NCBI GenBank assembly: GCA_018136815.1
Contig: CM030931.1
Span: 4,904,148-4,968,147 of the forward strand
Reading direction: 5' to 3'
DNA: 64,000 nucleotides
Origin: Isochrysis galbana
Lineage: Eukaryota; Haptophyta; Isochrysidales; Isochrysidaceae
Positions 52,799 through 63,930 of the stretch are shown here, in pieces; within the stretch, counting starts at the first letter, position 1, and each line of letters begins with the position of its first letter. The notes under the pieces are model-generated. The model saw only the letters and a program-made list of their open reading frames with translations. It was not told where the DNA came from and ran no database searches. Position numbers and translations under genes: made by a program.

Positions 52799-55119
52799 CT
52801 CCACCCAGGGATGATCGGCCCTTCATCGTCAAGACCGATGGGGCTAGCAAGTTGGGTATCGCCGGCATCCTCTCGCAGCTAGGAGACGATAACCGTGAAC
52901 GAGTCGTTGGGTATTACGCTCGCAGTCTCACCTCGGCCGAACGCCATTGGACGGTGACCGAGATTGAGCTCTTGGCTGCCCTGGAATCAATCCGAAATTG
53001 GCGACCCTACCTTTGGGGGCGTCGGTTCAAGTTAGTCGTTGACCACTCTGCGCTGCGATGGCTGCATACCATGAAGGATCAAGTAGCCGGTGGGCCAGCC
53101 TCTCGGCTGACTCGGTGGGCTCTCAAGTTGGCTGAGTACCGGTTCGATGTCGAACATAAACCAGGAGCTGTTCATCAGGATGCTGACGGGCTGTCCCGGC
53201 TAGCATCCCTGGAGCCGGAACACGAAGATGAACCACTCGCCGGCCCAGCGCCGCTAGCGGTACGTGAGCCTAGCTCAGAGTCTCTAGCCGAGCATGAACG
53301 GTCTCATCCGGTGGCTGCCATCACGCGCTCCGTAGCTACGGCGCGAGGGCTTCAAGCTTTGGATCGATCTCGTCGTCGAGCCTCCGATTCCGGGCCCGCC
53401 ATCCAGTCCAGTTATTTGGCCCCGCGTACGCCGACTTCCGAAGAGATGAAAGCGGCCCTGGCGGAAGATCCGTTCGTAGAGCCACTCCTGGGCTCAGGAG
53501 AGACGGCCAACCACGAGCCATCAGGCCAAGGGTCGCCTCCGCCAGCCGCCGCCTCAGGCCCCATTGTCGAAGATGATTCGTGTTCCAGTCCTGTCGCTCC
53601 CGCTCCCGCTCCCGCTCAGCCATCCAAGATGTTTCGCCGTTTCGTCGTTCACGATGGGCTCGTCTACTATCGCACCGTTCCTGACTCCACCGACCCGGAC
53701 TCGCTAGTGCTCTATGTTCCGCCCTCGTTGCGGTCTCGCTACCTTTTTGCCTACCACGATCGCTCCGGTCACCTTGGAGTTTCTCGTATGTCCGGTCTTC
53801 TTCGTACTCGGGTATACTGGCCGGGCATGTCTTCCGACGTTGCATCCTACGTCCGGGAATGCCACGAGTGCACCCTCGCCAAGCCGCTACCTAGGGCTCT
53901 AGCGTCGCCCTCCGGTCTCTCCGTGGGTACCTACCCCTTTGATGTGGTCTACTGCGACGTGCTCTCACTGGCTCCCACTCACAACTTCGTGCCTGGAGTC
54001 TCGGGTTACGACAAGCTGGTCGTCTTCATCGACTCGCTCACTCGATGGATTGAGGCTGAGCCGTCGAATGGGGATCCCTCGTCGGAGATGGCCTTGGACA
54101 TGTTCATCCGCTTGATTGTGACGCGTTATGGAGTCCCTAGGCAGCTTCGAACCGACGCCGGTTCGAATCTATGTTCGGTTCTTGTTTCGCGTATTCTGGA
54201 GCTCACCGGGACTGATTTGTCGAGTACAGAGCCGTACCGACATGAGGGTGTAGGCTTCGTCGAACGCGCTCAGCAAACGCTCATTCGTTTGATGCGCGCC
54301 TCGAACGAGGGTGGCGGTCATTGGGTCGACCATTTGCCGTTCCTACTCCTCTCGTTGAGGGCTTCTTCCGGTCGTGTTACCTCCCGGTCTCCAGCGTCTT
54401 TGATCTTTGGGCGTGAGCTGCGTCTGCCCGCTCAACTCTCTGATCCGAAGACCGTTTCGCCAACTGCTCTCGAGGCGGCGTCCGCCGACGTTCGCTCGTA
54501 CGCATCCAGGCTCAATGCGAGCCTCCGCCTCTCGTGGTCCAGCGCTCTCGAGGCTACCCTAGCCGCTCAGGCTGAGTCAGTCCGTGACGCTACCATCAAG
54601 TCTCAAAGACCAGCGCGTTTCGAACCTGGGGATCGCGTCTGCATGCGATTACCAGGCCACGCCAACAAGTTGCAATTCATCTACTCGGGTCCCTACCGCG
54701 TCGTAGAGGCTCTGTCCGACACTAGGTACCGACTCCGTGATCTGGAGAACCGGTTAGTCAAGGAGGAGGTGCACATCTCGAACCTCCGGCCGTATCATAC
54801 TTTCGTTGATGAAGAGCCGCTGGCTGACGACGAGTACATCGTTGAGAAGTTGCTCGATCGTCGTAGCCATGGCGATTCTACCGAGTACCTCGTGAAGTGG
54901 CGTGGCTATTCTCTTCGAGAAGCCACCTGGGAGCCTCGTTCCGAGTTGCTCCGTCGTTGTTCTGATTTGCTTGATGATTATGATCGCTCCGTCGAAGAGA
55001 CTTGTCCAGAAGATGTTGAGTCCCCGGAAGCAACTTCTTCGTCGGCCAGGGATACTCCTCTTCCTCCCGTTCTCGATGCGCCGTCTTCGCGCACTCGATC
55101 CAGGCTCCATCCTCGTTGA
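52642..55119 (+). CDS. pol: E1 Pol remnant: RNase H, integrase, chromodomain
   Basis: Homology begins RRFIRQFAAKAAPLTALTRK, the segment between RT and RNase H in gypsy elements. RNase H follows (FIVKTDGASKLGIAGILSQ, GYYARSLTSAERHWTVTEIE, VVDHSALRWL). Integrase has the HHCC finger (HDRSGHLGVSRM … CHECTLAKP) and a D,D,E core (VVYCDVLSL, RTDAGSN, GFVERAQQTL). A GPY/F module (YSGPYRVVEALSD) and a chromodomain (YIVEKLLDRR … EYLVKWRGYSLREATWEP) complete it. Chromodomains steer integration to marked chromatin. The integrase core looks intact. No in-frame start is needed in the wild type, where Pol follows Gag by fusion or frameshift; protease and RT are absent here. Confidence 0.92.
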   Translation, partial: HGRRFIRQFAAKAAPLTALTRKGCDVAKESQSEECRRAIQELKTAITSEPVLTPPRDDRPFIVKTDGASKLGIAGILSQLGDDNRERVVGYYARSLTSAERHWTVTEIELLAALESIRNWRPYLWGRRFKLVVDHSALRWLHTMKDQVAGGPASRLTRWALKLAEYRFDVEHKPGAVHQDADGLSRLASLEPEHEDEPLAGPAPLAVREPSSESLAEHERSHPVAAITRSVATARGLQALDRSRRRASDSGPAIQSSYLAPRTPTSEEMKAALAEDPFVEPLLGSGETANHEPSGQGSPPPAAASGPIVEDDSCSSPVAPAPAPAQPSKMFRRFVVHDGLVYYRTVPDSTDPDSLVLYVPPSLRSRYLFAYHDRSGHLGVSRMSGLLRTRVYWPGMSSDVASYVRECHECTLAKPLPRALASPSGLSVGTYPFDVVYCDVLSLAPTHNFVPGVSGYDKLVVFIDSLTRWIEAEPSNGDPSSEMALDMFIRLIVTRYGVPRQLRTDAGSNLCSVLVSRILELTGTDLSSTEPYRHEGVGFVERAQQTLIRLMRASNEGGGHWVDHLPFLLLSLRASSGRVTSRSPASLIFGRELRLPAQLSDPKTVSPTALEAASADVRSYASRLNASLRLSWSSALEATLAAQAESVRDATIKSQRPARFEPGDRVCMRLPGHANKLQFIYSGPYRVVEALSDTRYRLRDLENRLVKEEVHISNLRPYHTFVDEEPLADDEYIVEKLLDRRSHGDSTEYLVKWRGYSLREATWEPRSELLRRCSDLLDDYDRSVEETCPEDVESPEATSSSARDTPLPPVLDAPSSRTRSRLHPR

Positions 55120-55505
55120 TCCCATGTCTTGGGTAAGGGACCCGTCCCTCTAGGCTAGCCCCACGCCTCGGCTGGGGCTCCGAGTTCAAGTTTCCGTCCG
55201 AGCGAATCATGGAGGTGCTGAACGCGTGCTGCCTGCGCTCTACACCCGGCGCAACACCCGAGCAAAGCTCCTGTAAAAGGGAGAAGTGGGTGGGGCAGTG
55301 CGTACGAAAGAGGCCGCCGCGTTAAGCCGCCGATTTCGTGCTCGCTTTGGATCCAAAGGGTGTTCTTGTCTCCACGTTTCGCTCGCTATGTTTCGTTGCT
55401 TCTTGTTCCGATTCTGACCTCTGGTCAGCTCAGGTTCCAGGTTCCAGGTCTCTGTTTCCAGGTTCACGCTCGACATCGGGAGACGTCTCGATCTTAGTCG
55501 GGGGG

Positions 55506-56839
55506 TGTCGCATTCATCCTAGATGATGCGATTTCTAGGCTCTTATTTCCAGGTCCTTCGTCGTGCGGCCACACGGCGAAGCTCAGGTACATCTAGGTTG
55601 GTAGGGTTCGTCCCTAGCGATCTAGAATTCGAGTTCTTGTTTCGTTCCTTCTAGCCTGTCTGTCAGGTCTAGATTCCGGGTTTCCTCCTTTCGGGTAATC
55701 TTGACCCAAAGGAGCCAGGTCGCCTGTCACTCGCTGCGCGCTTGTCTCAGGCTCTCGAGTTACCTTGTGAAGGCTTGTTTAGCTTCTTGCAAGGCTTGTT
55801 GTTTCTTGTTGAGTTCCGGTTCTTGCTTGGGACTTGCTCACTTTCACTTTCGTTGTCGTTGTCGTCCAGGCCTGTTCTTCGTAGGTTCCGCTTGGCTTGG
55901 TTAGGGTTTCGTTGCCTTCCGGCGTTTGGCGTTCGTCTTGGCGTTCGGAAACTTCCTCTCACATTCCCTAGGTCCGCTACCCTTGGCTTGTAGGTCCTTG
56001 CTTCTTTCTTCTCGGTCAAGGTTTTGGCGAGCGAGTCGGTTGCTCTAGCCGCTCGAGATTTGAGGTTTAATTTGCCATCTCCCCTTGGAGACCGGTGTAG
56101 GTTCGCTTCCTAGGTGAGGGAATCTTTCCCCTTGATGCAAGCTACATGCAAGCCCTTGGCCCCTTTGGTGTTTCTTCCCCTTGGTTGCTACTCAGGGTTG
56201 TTCGTTAGAAGCGTCTAGAAGGTTCACGCTCAACGGCAAGATTTCCTCTGTCGTGAAGACATCTCGTTGCGATCCGTATCCAAAGTGATCGCCGTGGTCG
56301 CGCGACATGACGCTCCCCTTCGGACTCTCCGCTACGTGGGAAGTTACAACGGAGACACGCTCCGGCCGTCGCTGCGGAGTCTCTCTCTCTCTCGCTCTCT
56401 CTCTCCGTCTCTCGCGACGTGTTTGAGTTATCGGTGATTTGGGGTCGCGGTTGCTTGATAATTTGCTTTGTTTAGGTGAATGATTCCGGTGTGTTCGTGA
56501 GTCGGTGTATCCTGTTGTTCTCAGCTTCGTTGTCCGTCGTTGTTCGCTGCGTCGCTGCACTCAAGCAGCCTAGGCTCCCTCCCTGAGGGAAGAGTTCTTT
56601 GTAGGTCTAACAATCTCTTACAACCCATCACACTAGGGCCGCTAGGAGCGCCTCGCCGCCCCACAGTCCTTCGTTCGCCGTTCGTTCCCTGTCCATACAC
56701 CCGAATGGGGTTGCCCGACCCAGTCCAGAATTTCATTCACCCGACTCCCGGTGGGGAGGAGGGACAAAGCGCCGCGCTAGCCGCCGGTGCCGCTCGCGAC
56801 GGAGTGGCTCAGAGCCCTCCGGTAGCGCTCGACTCGACA
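55506..56839 (+). repeat. 3' LTR of E1
   Basis: 1334 bases, matching the 5' LTR. It carries its own copy of the first 45 gag codons (ATG at 56705), which here runs on into flanking DNA to 56875. Confidence 0.93.
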
Positions 56840-56844
56840 CCCAT

Positions 56845-58228
56845 CCTTTTGCTTTGGATTATGATTAGACAGTGAGCTTTAGTTTACGCAAGTGAACGCC
56901 AACGGAGCAGCGAGGCGCGAAGCGCGAAGACCGGAGAAAAGAAAACGGTAGGTCCCCCCGCGGGGGGGGAGGCCGACGCTCCCTTCTTTGCTCGTCGCCA
57001 CGCGCCGCTCGCCCCGCTCCAACACACACACCAGCCCACATCGCTATGTCGACCAACCCCAGCCCTGTCTGCGCTCACGCGCTCACCGACGCCCTGTTGT
57101 ATCCAGGCCCTTTGGCATTCTTCTTCGCGATTCTCGCGGAGGGGTACCAACGTTTAACGTTAGTTTCGCCGCAGTTTCGGTAAAAGAAAGGAAGAACGAA
57201 TGGCACGTGCCACCAGACAACCTGAAACGGGCTGTAGAGGCAAACCCGAGTATAGAAACGCGCAACACACCCAAGGCCACACGAAGCCCCACAAGACTCC
57301 CCCGAATACCGAATACCAAAAAACACAAGAGCACAACCCAATAGATAGGCCTGCCCTGAACACGCATCCACAACCGGGCCCATGGTAGCGTACCAGGGCC
57401 GCACCCCCGTCAACAAAGATAAAGTTAGGAGGAGGGGGGGAAGGCGAGGAAGCGCAGTGAGGGCATGGAAGGGCGATGTCTGAAGTCTGATGTGCGATAG
57501 TAGATACTGTCCTAGCGATAGGTGTGTAGCCCTAAACCTGAATCTTCAGATCTCTTTTTTCTTTTTTTCTTGTTTTTGCCTCCCGGTTGCTTCTGCCTCC
57601 CTAGCTGCTTTCGTTCCCCTCCTCTATCTCCTCTTACTCCACAGAACACAGCACTTTGTTGCACACAACTTGCAACTTGCTGAACATGCTGCATGCTGAT
57701 GCTGATAGGAGTCAAAGCTGTACCGGAGAAGCTTACTGGACAAGTGGCCGGATCAATAAAGATTGGTTTTGTGAATGAATTATGCAAAAGGAAAAGGCGA
57801 TCGCGTTACGTGCAAAAGAAATGTCACAAACGTCACATGTGGGAGCCCCCGCCATCAGGCGACTCCCCTCACTTAAATTTTCCTTTTTGAAGATACGCAT
57901 CTACATCTACACCTTACACCACTACGCCACCGCGGATAGAAGGATCGGGATCTAGGAGTGTGAATGTATTCTATGTATTCTAAGGGATCCGAGCGACAAC
58001 TCTTCTCTCTCAATCTCCCCGCAAGTAGGAGTATAGGAGTACTCTCCTACCCAAGATGTCTTTGATCTCCCATGCCCCCATTTTATAGTTGTTCAGAGGT
58101 GCTACTGCCTCCTTTCTCTACTTCGTTGCGGATCCCTCCCCCCTCTCTCGCCGCCCGCCCGGCGCCGCGGCGCTGCCCCCCCCCCCTCCCCCCCCCCCGC
58201 CCCGCCCCGCCCCGCTCCCCCTGCCGCC
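56845..58228. other. Intergenic; holds one dispersed repeat
   Basis: 57345-57560 is the diverged partner of 2157-2400. 58160-58220 is C-rich upstream sequence of the next gene. No other gene is recognised. Confidence 0.5.
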
Positions 58229-58723
58229 ATGCTGCGCGCGGAGATCGAGGAGAATTGCGAGACGCTAATCTGGATCACGACCGGAATCTTCCTCATCTCC
58301 ATCTTCCTTAGCATCCTTCGTCCCGACCCGACGCTCGCAGTCTGCCTCTTTGGCTTCTATGGCGCGCACATGCACTCGAGAGGTGCTGTGCGTGCCTTCT
58401 GGGTGTACCTGCTGATCTCAGTCCTGATCGACGGGCTATGGCTGTACCAATATTCGGCGCTGCAGCCGTTCACCTGGCAACAGCTGCAGCAGATGACGCG
58501 GCGCGAGCAAGTGGCGGTGGCTCTCACAGCAGTCAACATTGTGTACAAGTTGGTGGTGGTTGGTATCGGGGCTCGCCTACAGATGCTTCTCGGCGCCTTT
58601 GAGGCCAGCGCAGAGAGTGAGGAACGAGCGATCTCGAGCTCATCTTCGGGCGCAATGAATTCTTCGGAGCGCACGCACGGGCCTGGGAGCCTGGCATCAC
58701 AGGATGCAATGAACTTAAAGTGA
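58229..58723 (+). CDS. Small four-helix membrane protein
   Basis: A single-exon 164-residue protein starting MLRAEIEENCETLIWITTG. Hydrophobic helices: TLIWITTGIFLISIFLSIL, PTLAVCLFGFYGAHM, FWVYLLISVLIDGLWLY and ALTAVNIVYKLVVVGIGA, then a polar Ser-rich tail. Length and topology recall AGTRAP-like (angiotensin-receptor-associated) proteins, with a polar residue pair in the third helix (DGLW), but similarity is too weak for assignment. The ATG follows a C-rich leader; a 'ttttatag' at 58080 could be a TATA-like element. Confidence 0.68.
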   Translation: MLRAEIEENCETLIWITTGIFLISIFLSILRPDPTLAVCLFGFYGAHMHSRGAVRAFWVYLLISVLIDGLWLYQYSALQPFTWQQLQQMTRREQVAVALTAVNIVYKLVVVGIGARLQMLLGAFEASAESEERAISSSSSGAMNSSERTHGPGSLASQDAMNLK

Positions 58724-59142
58724 GTGGAGGGGAGGATCGGGCCACTGCCAACAGGACATTGCTCCATCGCCTCTTTCACGGCCCCACAACCGCTCGGGAT
58801 CCTGGAGAGTCCAATTGCGCATGCTTCTGTGAAAGCATTATTCTGAGTGCCCGCTCACTCGGAATGCACTATGCTACGCCGATAGATTAAGGACAAATAA
58901 ATACTACCACTACTAAAATAGTTAATGTTAATGTTATATCCTAGCCAACCCCACTAGCTAATTGGACACAACTTTTCAGTTCCGGAGTCCCACCATGCCT
59001 GATGAGCCAGTTGTCCGAGTGATATCGGGGGGGGGGACTGTCCCCTCTCCCCTCTCCTCGATATTTTAATACTAATACTACGAATACTACTACTAATACT
59101 CCCAAATAAATAACTGAGCGTTAGTTGTTAGTGCCACTACTC

Positions 59143-59210
59143 CCACTAAAAAAACTTCATAATATTCTTGCCGCACTCGCGGACTCGCGGCGCATGGAAC
59201 CACTACTTAC
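59143..59210 (-). repeat. Reversed LINE 3' end, diverged
   Basis: 'actaaaaaaacttcataatattcttgccgc' matches the reverse complement of the LINE terminus (GGCGAGAATATTA…T run). The rest of 58724-59540 shows no gene; 59544-59620 is the repeat shared with 269-345. Confidence 0.55.
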
Positions 59211-59767
59211 ACGTACACGTAGCACGTAGCATACTGCATACTTTCTACTTTCTACACCTACACCCCCACTCCGCGTGCTAAGTATAGCGAGCGCGTCGAA
59301 AATATCCGTCCTCCCACCCGCAACAACTCTCCTCATGATCATGGTACCCGGGTATCATCATCATCAAGCATATATATAGGTATAGAAACCATGGCCTCAA
59401 TCTCAACGATTGCTTATTGCTTAGAAGTTAGAAGTAAAAAGTTTATGCATGCCCCGGGGGCTTAACCGTGTATTTGGCCTGCCCTGTGTGCTTAGTGGCC
59501 CCCTTTGGTTGGTATCCTTAGCGTGCAATGACAATGAAGTAACAGCAAGATGCGCGCGGCGCCGCGCGGCGTTCTTCGTCCTCAAGCCACAGGGGGTTGC
59601 GCTGCGGTCTCCCCGTGACACGCACCCCTCGTCCTTGACCCCCGCTGGAGCTCACCCAGAGACACGACATGAACGCCGTGACATGAGCCCTAGTTCACAA
59701 GCAAAACAGGCAAAACTAAATTAGTGATCATTCCACGAATTCGTCCAACACTACGGCCGATCGTCGT

Positions 59768-61177
59768 CTACTGCTTCCGGAATGGGGAGGATGAAGCAAT
59801 CATTGAGACGGAGGCATCGCTGAAACGACGAACCAAAGCTGGCTGTGGGGTGTCTCGTCGCTCTGGGATGGGTATTCCCGACGGGGATCCGACTCCAGTT
59901 GTGGAGGATGCCCGAGGCAGATTGATGGGGCCACTTGCCACGTTTGCCGCGTCCACGATATTCCCGCCTCCAAAAGGGTGAGGAGATCGCATCTCGCGCT
60001 CGATTCGCGTGATCGAGGCTTGAACTTCCTTTAGCCCCGCGTGTGATGCTGTGCGGAATACGCGCAGTGAGTCACGCTGCTCGCGGCCCTGGGCGCTCAC
60101 ACCCTGAATAAGTCGCTCATGTTCCTCGAATCGGCGCATGGTCTCCTCCTGAATTTCCTCGGTTTGAGTGACCCTCTTCGAAAGCGCTGTTTGTGCCTCG
60201 CGCAAGGTCTCTCCATCCTCAGCGAGTTGACGGAGTTGCCGACTCAGAGTATCGAGCGCCTCGTCGGCCTCTCCCATTATGCTGGTCACTTTCCGCATCA
60301 ATTCCGTCTCTCGACCCTTGGAATCTCGGGATTCCTTCCGCGATTCTTCGTTGAGAGTGTCGCGAATGTCTGAAACCTCCGAGCCGACGGCAGTGAGCTC
60401 AGATCGAATCACCTTTACGGAGGCCTTGGACTCCTCGCGTATCAGCTCATTAGCGTGTGTGAGTTTGGTGACGGTTGCCTTGAACCTGAGAAGGTATTCG
60501 CAATTTATGTGAGCTAATGGCATTTTTAATGGGATAGCTGTTTGCGAGGGTGTCATGCCATGCTAGGACGCACTTTTCCATCTGTGCTGCATGCTCCTTT
60601 TGCGTCTCTGTCAGGGCATCTACCCCTCTTGCGGTCTGAACAGTATCAGCTCGAAGCGCTTCCGTAGCGAGAGAACGTTCACGCGCGTCTTCGACCCACA
60701 CCTTCCACCTGCGATCGAGGTCCTCCCTAAGCTCTTGTACCTACGAAATGGATGGGTGCGGATAGGGCCACAAGCAATCCACTAAGGGCTTCAATCGACA
60801 GGGCGGCTCTTCATCTACACAGGGCTTGTATCACGAACCGATCTCACCTGGGCCACCGCCTTCTCGGTGCACTCTGCGGCAGCATTCGATTGGGCGTCCT
60901 CATACACCCGTCGCTGGAGGATACTGTGCTCCATCTTGTTGAGCGCCTGCTGCATGACCACCCCGGATTCTTTTGCTTGCGTGACTTCCAGCCAGAGCTT
61001 GCTCGACTCTCCACGACAGCTTTCGACCTCGGCGTCGACAAGATTGCTCAGCGCGCCGAAAGCACGCTTCATCTTGCCAATCTCACTGCTCAGGTGGTGT
61101 ACGGTCTCTCGCAGGTCGGTCAGGGTACCACGCAGCTGGATGTTGTCGTCCGTCAGCGACGCCACCTGCTGTTTCAT
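59768..61177 (-). CDS. Coiled-coil protein
   Basis: Three exons, 61177-60848, 60740-60574 and 60485-59768, GT-AG (second donor GTGCGT), phases closing to 404 residues. Nearly all of residues 1-330 predict coiled coil (heptads in MKQQVASLTDDNIQLRGTL, VQELREDLDRRWKVWVEDAR, EEIQEETMRRFEEHERLIQG). The C-terminal 75 residues are Ser/Pro/Arg-rich (RRFSDASVSMIASSSPFRKQ). No catalytic motif is present; a cytoskeletal or flagellar/centriolar scaffold role is possible but unproven. The start is the first Met of the open exon. From 61178 to 61569 no gene is seen. Confidence 0.78.
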
Positions 61178-61569
61178 AGCACAGAGTTCGATGTAGAGTG
61201 GAGTGCGCGTCCAGCCCGGGGGGGGGGTGCGTCGCAGAGTCGTATAGCCAGGCTGCTGGCATGCTACCCGTCGTCGGGTCGGCGTCGTCGGCTGAGCAGT
61301 CGTTGCTTTCGGGCCCGGAAAAAAACCATCTGAATAGAGGGATTTTGCATCGGTTGAAACAGCGGGTTACAAGACGTGCTCCGCCTCCGTCGCAACGGAG
61401 TTTCAACCGCCTCGCAAAAGGACAACTCGGCAGAAATGGGTTGTTCACACTTGACACTTGAGCTACCCTGACTAGCTAAGCCCGGAATGGATGTGTTTGC
61501 CGCTCGCACCCTGGAGCAGCTCGACTGCGACCGGCCTTAGATTAGAGGCTATCTCGAATGTGATATTCA

Positions 61570-62697
61570 TGGTCGAGAAGCCAGCCGAGAAGGGCGAATG
61601 CTGCCTGAGAAGGCCCTACCGTAGGGTCGATGTAATGTTTAGGTTTAGTTTAGCTCTGGTGGAGGTGCCAAGGAGCCCATCCTCCAAGCCAATCCCCTCT
61701 AATACGGGGCACCTTGATCGCTTCCGCCGCTGAGGATGCGCCTGATCTGATGGAGTGTCCCAAGTAGGCGAATCCGGGCGGCGCTACGATGTGCGAATGT
61801 TGCAGCCCACGAGCTACCCAAGCAGACATGGTGGCTGTCGTGGGTGGGGGCTCTCCCGGGAGTTGGAAAAGGAACGGCTGAGGGTCGCCCAGCGCCTGCT
61901 TACATTCGAGGAACCGACGAGCCAGCTCGACCACGTCTGGAACGGCCGACGGCACGCCGTGACATGGGACATGGGGGTGGGTCGATGGGAATGCGGACGA
62001 TGCGCCTTGACGACTTGACGATACACGATACGTGTTTACGTTGCTTTTCGGTAAGCCGCAGCCACATGAAAGTTCGGTCGATGCCAAAGTCACCGGTGGC
62101 GAGAAGTGTCGTGGAGTCTTGGCGCCCCATGAAGAGGAAGGCAAGATTGATGGCGAAGGCAACTCGGAGGCGCGCTCCCTCCAAGAAGCCAAGAAGGGGT
62201 TGGAAAGGCTGGGTTCGTGGAGCGCCGTGCGGAGGACATGTGAGGATCGCTGACGCCGGAAGTGGAATACGAGAGTCGGTCGTGCGGGCTCGCGCTTGGG
62301 AGCGGGCCATGCCCTTGCGCACGAGGTTGATGAGGTGGCCCTGGGCTGGCTTGTCGAAGCCGAAGTCTGAGTGAATGGAGTTGATGGCCGAGAGATACGG
62401 TTGGAGGCTGCCCGCTGCGACTCTGCCTCGTTCGGCGATATGCCCCAAATAAGCTGCCACTACGTGAGAGGTGGCCGGTAGGGGCTCCACTGAGTTGTGG
62501 TCGCACCACTGCGCGAAGGTCAGCTGTTGTTCGTGGACTGTGACTGGTGTGTCGGTGGTTGGGCCTGGCTGTGGTTGGAGTGGTGGTGCTGTGTCTGGTG
62601 TGAGACTGTGTGTGTGAGAGTGTGGGGACTGCGAGTGTGGAGTGAGGGCGTTCGGGGGTTCGGCGTGACATGAAGAGTACCAATCCTCAACTTGCAT
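61570..62697 (-). pseudogene. Tyrosine recombinase gene, copy 2
   Basis: Minus strand from a well-placed ATG (gtcaccATG, 62697; MQVEDWYSSCHAEPPN). A Ser/Pro/Thr-rich lead is followed by the N-terminal helical domain (FAQWCDHNSVEPLPATSHVV, SLQPYLSAINSIHSDFGFDK) and the catalytic part (LFMGRQDSTTLL, WLRLTEKQRK). A frameshift near 62010 moves coding to another frame (FLFQLPGEPPPTTATMSAWV, YLGHSIRSGASSAAEAIKVP, WLGGWAP), and a second near 61650 separates the Tyr motif (KHYIDPTVGP). It is close to copy 1 throughout, including its C-terminus (LLGWLLDHEY versus LFGWLLDHAY). Confidence 0.87.
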
Positions 62698-63126
62698 GGT
62701 GACACACGACGGACGGGGACGCACAGGGAGGACAGAAGGACAAGGAGACAGAGAGTGCTTCGGAGCGCTGGCGCTGAGAAACACTAAGACGCTGCGCGGC
62801 GTCATGCATGCGAATCCCTCGGATGCGCGGGTGCGTTCTGTGTGCAGTGCCCCCCCCCGCCGCTGAACGCAATGCAAGCTTGCTTTCCCCCCCCCCCCTC
62901 GATCGCGCGCGCGCCTCCCCCCCCCCCCCCCTACCCCCCCCCCCAGCAGAGGGCACGCTCGCGCGCCGGTGATCCCCCCCCCCTCCCCCCTCCCCCCCCC
63001 TCTCCCCACACCCCACGCCCATCCCACCCCACCCCACCCGCCCTCGCGCCACCATTTCCCTCTTCCGGTCGCGCCCCACCCCACTCCTCCCTTGTGCCCA
63101 CGCGAGTCCGTCCGAGTCCGTGCATC

Positions 63127-63747
63127 ATGCAAAGCAGCAGCGCCCCCATCACCCGGTTCAGCGCCGCTCTCCGCGTTCACACACCGTGTGCCCCTTGGGC
63201 TCCACAGGGGATGATGGAGGCCGATGGAGGCTTGACGACTGAGGAGGGCTTGACGACGGACGATTTGACGACAGACGAAGCCTTGGCGACAGAGGACACG
63301 GTGACGGAGGTTCCCCCTGTGGTCAACCCCAATGCGCTCGACGCTCCACCACCACTGGGAGGACCTTTCACATCGTGCCGCTTCTGCCACCTTCACGCCG
63401 ACAACCTGATCAAGCTGGACCAACAGAACCGCGCGTACGTGGACCTTGTGCTGCTGCCGCTCCTCCCGGCGGCGAGCAAGCACGTGGACTTGACGAGTGA
63501 AGCGATGCGCAAGCTGCACTTCGATCAGTACACCTTCCGCGGACGCTCCGTGGAGACGGCGGTCACGTGGGGGATCCGAGTGCGCGCGTACCACATCTAC
63601 TCCTGCGCGGACGGCCGGATGCCCGTCATGCTCTACCGCACGTGGGACGATGAGGCGACGCGCTACGACCTCTCGAATGCCCAACACTTTGTCATCTCAG
63701 CGGCGCGTGCGCTGCGCCGTCCGCACAAGGCTGGGGGGGTTGGTTAG
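63127..63747 (+). CDS. Unrecognised 206-residue protein beside recombinase copy 2
   Basis: A frame from ATG 63127 (MQSSSAPITRF). Residues 30-60 are an acidic Thr-rich repeat (LTTEEGLTTDDLTTDEAL). Residues about 80-200 look like a folded domain with a CxxC (SCRFCHLHADNLIKLDQQNR, VDLVLLPLLPAASKHVD, TWGIRVRAYHIYSC, MLYRTWDDEATRYDLSNAQH). The stop is immediately followed by the subterminal array at 63750. It is divergent from the recombinase (62697, -), with a C-rich 430-base gap between starts. It may be cargo of the array element or a second gene of the recombinase element. The overlapping minus-strand frame is less natural. Confidence 0.55.
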   Translation: MQSSSAPITRFSAALRVHTPCAPWAPQGMMEADGGLTTEEGLTTDDLTTDEALATEDTVTEVPPVVNPNALDAPPPLGGPFTSCRFCHLHADNLIKLDQQNRAYVDLVLLPLLPAASKHVDLTSEAMRKLHFDQYTFRGRSVETAVTWGIRVRAYHIYSCADGRMPVMLYRTWDDEATRYDLSNAQHFVISAARALRRPHKAGGVG

Positions 63748-63749
63748 CT

Positions 63750-63930
63750 TTGTATTGTAATAATAGATCAAAAAGAAAACAAATAACCTGACAATAATAT
63801 GAGAACACCTTGTAATTGTAACAAGAGATCAAAAATAAAACAAATAACCTTGCAATAATAATATTGGTAAAGACTGAAAAGAAAACAAATAACCTGGCCC
63901 TCTTTTGACGGAACGCGACTTTATTGTGAC
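63750..63930. repeat. Subterminal repeat array and terminus, opposite orientation to 10113
   Basis: Three units with 'aaaaagaaaacaaataacct' followed by 'cctcttttgacggaacgcg', the reverse complement of 10115-10300. From 63931 to the end nothing else is recognised. Confidence 0.8.

Larger units (their letters stand above)
49363..56839 (+). mobile_element. Gypsy/chromovirus LTR retrotransposon E1 (non-autonomous)
   Basis: 5' LTR 49363-50695 and 3' LTR 55506-56839, each starting TGTCGCATTC and ending CTCGACTCGACA, about 99% alike by eye. The 5-bp duplication CCCAT is at 49358-49362 and 56840-56844. A G-rich tract (gtcgggggg) precedes the 3' LTR as a likely polypurine primer. Internal order: gag, end of RT, RNase H, integrase, chromodomain. 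The protease and nearly all of RT are deleted at about 52640, so movement would need a helper. It inserted just upstream of the 48777-49340 ORF. Confidence 0.95.

Noticed and set aside
55506..56839. A second, tandem E1 element beginning at 55506
   Set aside because: The duplicated gag start looked like a second element, but TG...CA ends and the CCCAT duplication show it is simply the 3' LTR.
62698..63687. N-terminal extension of recombinase copy 2
   Set aside because: The extension is antisense to the 63127 gene and to C-rich DNA; the ATG at 62697 has good context.
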